NCBI GenBank assembly: GCA_016209785.1
Contig: JACQVM010000286.1
Location: 1 to 8,535 of the forward strand
Source: Candidatus Melainabacteria bacterium
GTDB lineage: Bacteria > Cyanobacteriota > Vampirovibrionia > Obscuribacterales > Obscuribacteraceae
Reading direction: 5' to 3'
DNA length: 8,535 nt
This document shows, one piece after another, positions 6,372-8,535 of this stretch. Every line of letters begins with the position of its first letter. Positions within the stretch are counted from its first letter, which is position 1. The notes under the pieces are model-generated. The model was not told the origin of the DNA and searched no databases. It saw nothing but the letters and a program-made list of their open reading frames with translations. The position numbers were made by a program, and so were the translations under genes.

Positions 6372-6508
6372 GCTGGCAAATACAAACGGTCAAGGAGTCG
6401 ACATAGACCTAGTTGTCCTGCCAATAAACTATCGGCCTGCTTGGTCGATGTCTTTGGGGGTTCTACGCACCAAGGTACGGTTATTACCACTCAAACCTAA
6501 AAAAATCT

Positions 6509-6520
6509 ATTTGTACAAAT
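6509..6520. promoter_or_regulatory. 12-bp perfect palindrome ATTTGTACAAAT, candidate operator
   Basis: The palindrome overlaps the candidate -35 (6511-6516) of the coiled-coil gene, a position where a dimeric repressor would block RNA polymerase. It does not match LexA boxes known to me, nor the NtcA pattern GTA-N8-TAC. The regulator is unknown. Confidence 0.45.
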
Positions 6521-6546
6521 CGTTGCTGACCGTTATCATATGTCCT

Positions 6547-6558
6547 GAGGAAGGGGGT
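6547..6558 (+). promoter_or_regulatory. Purine-rich ribosome binding site of the coiled-coil gene
   Basis: The run GAGGAAGGGGGT ends four bases before the GTG at 6563. Its AGGAAGG part is eight bases away. It supports GTG as the true start, since no in-frame ATG occurs nearby. Confidence 0.7.
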
Positions 6559-6562
6559 ACTT

Positions 6563-7189
6563 GTGAGTACACAAAAATTAGAAACTCGTGAGCGCATCGG
6601 CGCCACCAATTACAGCTTTCTTACTAACCATGACGAATCTATTGCAGTTGACGGCCTTGAAGACCTCTTCAAGTGGGCATCAGAGATGGTGTCCGATGGA
6701 GAAGACAGCCGCCTGAAAAGAGCTCGAGAACACCGCGTAAGGAGGCAGGTTCTTGAAGTCATTCAACGCTTAAGAGAACAAAAGGCGGTAGGACAAGCCA
6801 CAGTGGAGATTGCCTACCTACAAAGACGCGTTATAGCACTCCTGCAAAAGCTTCAAGACATTACCGAAGAAAACTCAACAATCAAGCAAATGTTAGTTGC
6901 CCAGTGCTACACCTTAAAACTTATCCCTGAACTTGAAAATGAAATCAAACGGCTCAAGGAAGTTGAATGGGATCAGCAGTCCTCACAAGCTCAACAGAAA
7001 GAATTACTTAATGCCTTATCCAAACTTAAGAGAGACCGTGACTTTCTTGATGACCTACTAACAACCAACGAAGAAGAAAACATCCGTTTAGCCAACTTGC
7101 TATCAGAAGCTCGCTCAGAGATTACCAAGTTACAGCAACGAAGATGGTGGCACTTCTTCTTATGTCCCTGGCATAATGCCAAGGTTTAA
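6563..7189 (+). CDS. Coiled-coil protein with aromatic C-terminal tail, function unknown
   Basis: This 208-residue protein starts at GTG behind a purine-rich ribosome binding site. It has no signal peptide and is probably cytoplasmic. Residues 1-50 are acidic and polar. Residues 50-75 are strongly basic (LKRAREHRVRRQ, then IQRLREQK). From about 80 to 192 the chain is almost wholly helical, with heptad-like leucines and isoleucines among E, K, Q and R, consistent with a long coiled coil broken near IPELE (121-125). The last 16 residues change abruptly to RRWWHFFLCPWHNAKV, an aromatic tail with C201 that could insert in a membrane interface or bind a partner. No enzymatic motif is visible. The gene diverges from the secretion operon, so it may share control with it, and it runs toward rarA with 23 bases between the stop codons. 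It could be a scaffold or a regulator of the secretion locus, or be unrelated. Confidence 0.72.
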   Translation: MSTQKLETRERIGATNYSFLTNHDESIAVDGLEDLFKWASEMVSDGEDSRLKRAREHRVRRQVLEVIQRLREQKAVGQATVEIAYLQRRVIALLQKLQDITEENSTIKQMLVAQCYTLKLIPELENEIKRLKEVEWDQQSSQAQQKELLNALSKLKRDRDFLDDLLTTNEEENIRLANLLSEARSEITKLQQRRWWHFFLCPWHNAKV

Positions 7190-7212
7190 AAGGTACTACC
7201 GTCTAAGCAAGC

Positions 7213-8484
7213 TCAGGAACGTTCAATCTTACCCTCAAAACCATGTTGAGTAGGTCGGTAATACTTGCGCCCTTTTAGTTCAGCAGGCAAGCACTCCATA
7301 TTTGTCTTGCCAGACTCAAAATCATGAGCATACTGGTAACCCTGTGCATAGCCTAGCTCTTTCATTAAGACAGTAGGAGCATTGCGTAAATGCAGGGGAA
7401 CAGCATGTTGAACTGTGTTGAGTGCATCCTCAGCAGCTAACTGATACGCCTTATACACAGCGTTTGACTTAGGGGCAAGCGCCAAATAAACAACTGCCTG
7501 GGCAAGCGCCAGCTTCCCCTCAGGCAACCCAATGAAGTCAACAGCCTGCATTGTTGCCACAGCGTAGTTTAAGGCCTGTGGTGCTGCAAGCCCTATATCC
7601 TCAGATGCAAAGCGAACCAGGCGCCTGGCAATATAAAGAGGATCCTCACCTGATTCCAACATCCTTGCCAACCAGTACAGGCTTGCATCAACATCAGAGT
7701 TGCGCACAGACTTGTGTAGTGCTGAGATTAAGTTATAGTGGTACTCGCCTGCTTTGTCGTACTTAAGAACAGCCTGTTGAACGGCCTGCTTGAGATCATC
7801 TTGAGACATTTCACTGGTTCCATGCTTCTTGCACATCAAGGCTGCAAGCTCCAGACTATTCAATGCAGTCCGTGCATCACCAGAGGCATATGTTGCCAAC
7901 AACCTGAGTTGATCATCACTGGCAATAAGCCCTAGTTTGCCAAGCCCTCGCTCTTGATCCTCAAGCGCCAGATGCAAAATTGTAAGGAGTTCATCCAGGC
8001 TAAGTTCGTTTAAGACAAAAACCTTGAGGCGTGACAAAAGAGCAGAGTTAATTTCAAAGGATGGATTTTCTGTAGTAGCCCCAACCAGTACTATGGTGCC
8101 ATTTTCTACATACGGCAAAAAGGCATCCTGTTGTGCTTTGTTAAAACGGTGAAACTCATCTACAAAAAGCATTGTCCTCCGGACTTCCATATTCATGAAG
8201 GCTGAGGCCTCCGCCATGACAGCCTTGATCTCCTTAATGCCAGATGTCACTGCTGAAAAAGAGACCCACCTGCTGTTGGTTTGTCCAGCAATAACGCGAG
8301 CTAAAGTTGTCTTACCTACACCTGGAGGACCCCAAAGCACCAGAGAAGACAGCTCATCTTGCTCTATCATCTGTCGTAAAACACTACCTTGTGCTAGCAA
8401 CTTTGCTTGCCCAACAAACTCCTCTAAAGTTCGTGGGCGCATGCGATCAGCCAGCGGTGCCTGTATTACTTTTGCCGTAGACAT
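7213..8484 (-). CDS. rarA: RarA (MgsA/WRNIP1 family) replication-associated recombination AAA+ ATPase
   Basis: This 423-residue protein is complete and of normal family length. RarA is a cytoplasmic clamp-loader-like ATPase that acts on stalled replication forks together with SSB and recombination proteins. Visible motifs are the N-terminal [17 protein letters not shown] (10-26), Walker [10 protein letters not shown] (52-60), Walker B LFVDE (106-110) followed by the family signature [13 protein letters not shown] (112-124), sensor 1 [10 protein letters not shown] (135-144), arginine finger region SRL (151-153) and sensor 2 GDAR (202-205). The C-terminal oligomerisation domain starts at about 240 ([10 protein letters not shown]) and contains [21 protein letters not shown] (278-298), HLRNAPT (365-371), and near the end [13 protein letters not shown]. 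The usual LFIDEIHRF reads LFVDEFHRF, a conservative change. The ATG has no strong Shine-Dalgarno. A TTGACG -35-like element sits at 8532-8527 at the window edge, without a clear -10. No terminator is visible between it and the convergent gene. Confidence 0.97.
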   Translation of the reverse strand: MSTAKVIQAPLADRMRPRTLEEFVGQAKLLAQGSVLRQMIEQDELSSLVLWGPPGVGKTTLARVIAGQTNSRWVSFSAVTSGIKEIKAVMAEASAFMNMEVRRTMLFVDEFHRFNKAQQDAFLPYVENGTIVLVGATTENPSFEINSALLSRLKVFVLNELSLDELLTILHLALEDQERGLGKLGLIASDDQLRLLATYASGDARTALNSLELAALMCKKHGTSEMSQDDLKQAVQQAVLKYDKAGEYHYNLISALHKSVRNSDVDASLYWLARMLESGEDPLYIARRLVRFASEDIGLAAPQALNYAVATMQAVDFIGLPEGKLALAQAVVYLALAPKSNAVYKAYQLAAEDALNTVQHAVPLHLRNAPTVLMKELGYAQGYQYAHDFESGKTNMECLPAELKGRKYYRPTQHGFEGKIERS

Positions 8485-8511
8485 AGGTCAATTTCACCGA
8501 ACAAGAAACAT

Positions 8512-8522
8512 TACCGACGGTA
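8512..8522. promoter_or_regulatory. Short dyad TACCG-A-CGGTA upstream of rarA
   Basis: Five-base arms around a single base lie 28-38 bases before the rarA ATG, just downstream of the TTGACG element. It could be an operator over the rarA promoter, but the arms are short enough for chance. Confidence 0.25.
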
Positions 8523-8535
8523 GAAGCGTCAAGAA

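Larger units (their letters stand above)
6372..6562. promoter_or_regulatory. Divergent promoter region between the secretion operon and the coiled-coil gene
   Basis: This 191-bp gap should hold both promoters. For the plus strand, TATCAT (6534-6539, 5 of 6 to consensus) lies 17 bp after TTGTAC (6511-6516, weak -35), which puts transcription start just before the ribosome binding site. For the minus strand I see no convincing -35/-10 pair. TGACCGTT occurs before both genes: at 6527-6534 on plus and at 6392-6385 on minus. A second imperfect inverted repeat (9 of 10) pairs 6400-6409 with 6443-6452. Shared control of the two transcription units is plausible. Confidence 0.5.

Noticed and set aside
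6385..6397. TTGACC on the minus strand as the -35 of the proline-rich operon
   Set aside because: It lies only about 20 bases before the ATG, so the matching -10 would fall inside the coding region.
7190..7212. Bidirectional terminator between the coiled-coil gene and rarA
   Set aside because: The 23-bp gap shows only a 4-bp GGTA-C-TACC dyad and no stable GC stem or T-tract.
1..8535. CRISPR arrays, tRNA or rRNA genes, insertion sequences
   Set aside because: No regularly spaced direct repeats, cloverleaf-like sequence, rRNA-like stretch, transposase frame or terminal inverted repeats with target duplication were seen on reading both strands.

Overview
The window looks like a stretch of bacterial chromosome with about 50% GC. 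It carries part of a type IV secretion/conjugation-like locus beside the housekeeping gene rarA. The cell-envelope genes suggest a diderm bacterium: six proteins carry Sec-type signal peptides, and one resembles a VirB2/TrbC pilin and another a VirB6/TrbL inner-membrane protein. The species cannot be named from the sequence. A non-photosynthetic Cyanobacteriota (Vampirovibrionia/Melainabacteria) origin is only a guess. No transposase, integrase, plasmid replication gene, tRNA or CRISPR array is visible.

Layout. Bases 1-6371 hold six genes on the minus strand, read right to left. They are two paralogous proline-rich secreted proteins (6371-5610 and 5585-4644), a Q-rich secreted protein with a glycine-rich hydrophobic C-terminal hairpin (4532-3762), a basic proline/alanine-rich secreted protein (3758-3069), a VirB2-like pilin (start reassigned to 2980, ending 2549), and a large VirB6/TrbL-like membrane protein (start 2466) that runs off the left edge. 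Gaps of 3-111 bp suggest one operon. Two strong RNA hairpins sit between genes, one after the second proline-rich gene (4598-4638) and one after the pilin (2514-2537). These are also the two operon genes with a perfect AGGAGG ribosome binding site.

A 191-bp divergent intergenic region (6372-6562) separates the operon from a plus-strand coiled-coil gene (6563-7189). It holds a 12-bp perfect palindrome overlapping a candidate promoter, and an 8-bp motif repeated in front of both genes. The coiled-coil gene converges on rarA (8484-7213, minus strand), a complete AAA+ ATPase of the RarA/MgsA/WRNIP1 family.

How the genes may work together (inference). VirB2-like and VirB6-like proteins together indicate a translocation channel and pilus. 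The four upstream secreted proteins match no family I recognise. They probably supply lineage-specific envelope or pilus-associated parts. The ATPases and the VirB8/9/10 core, if present, must lie left of position 1 or elsewhere. The proline-rich pair, with its shared motifs, is the most promising undescribed element.
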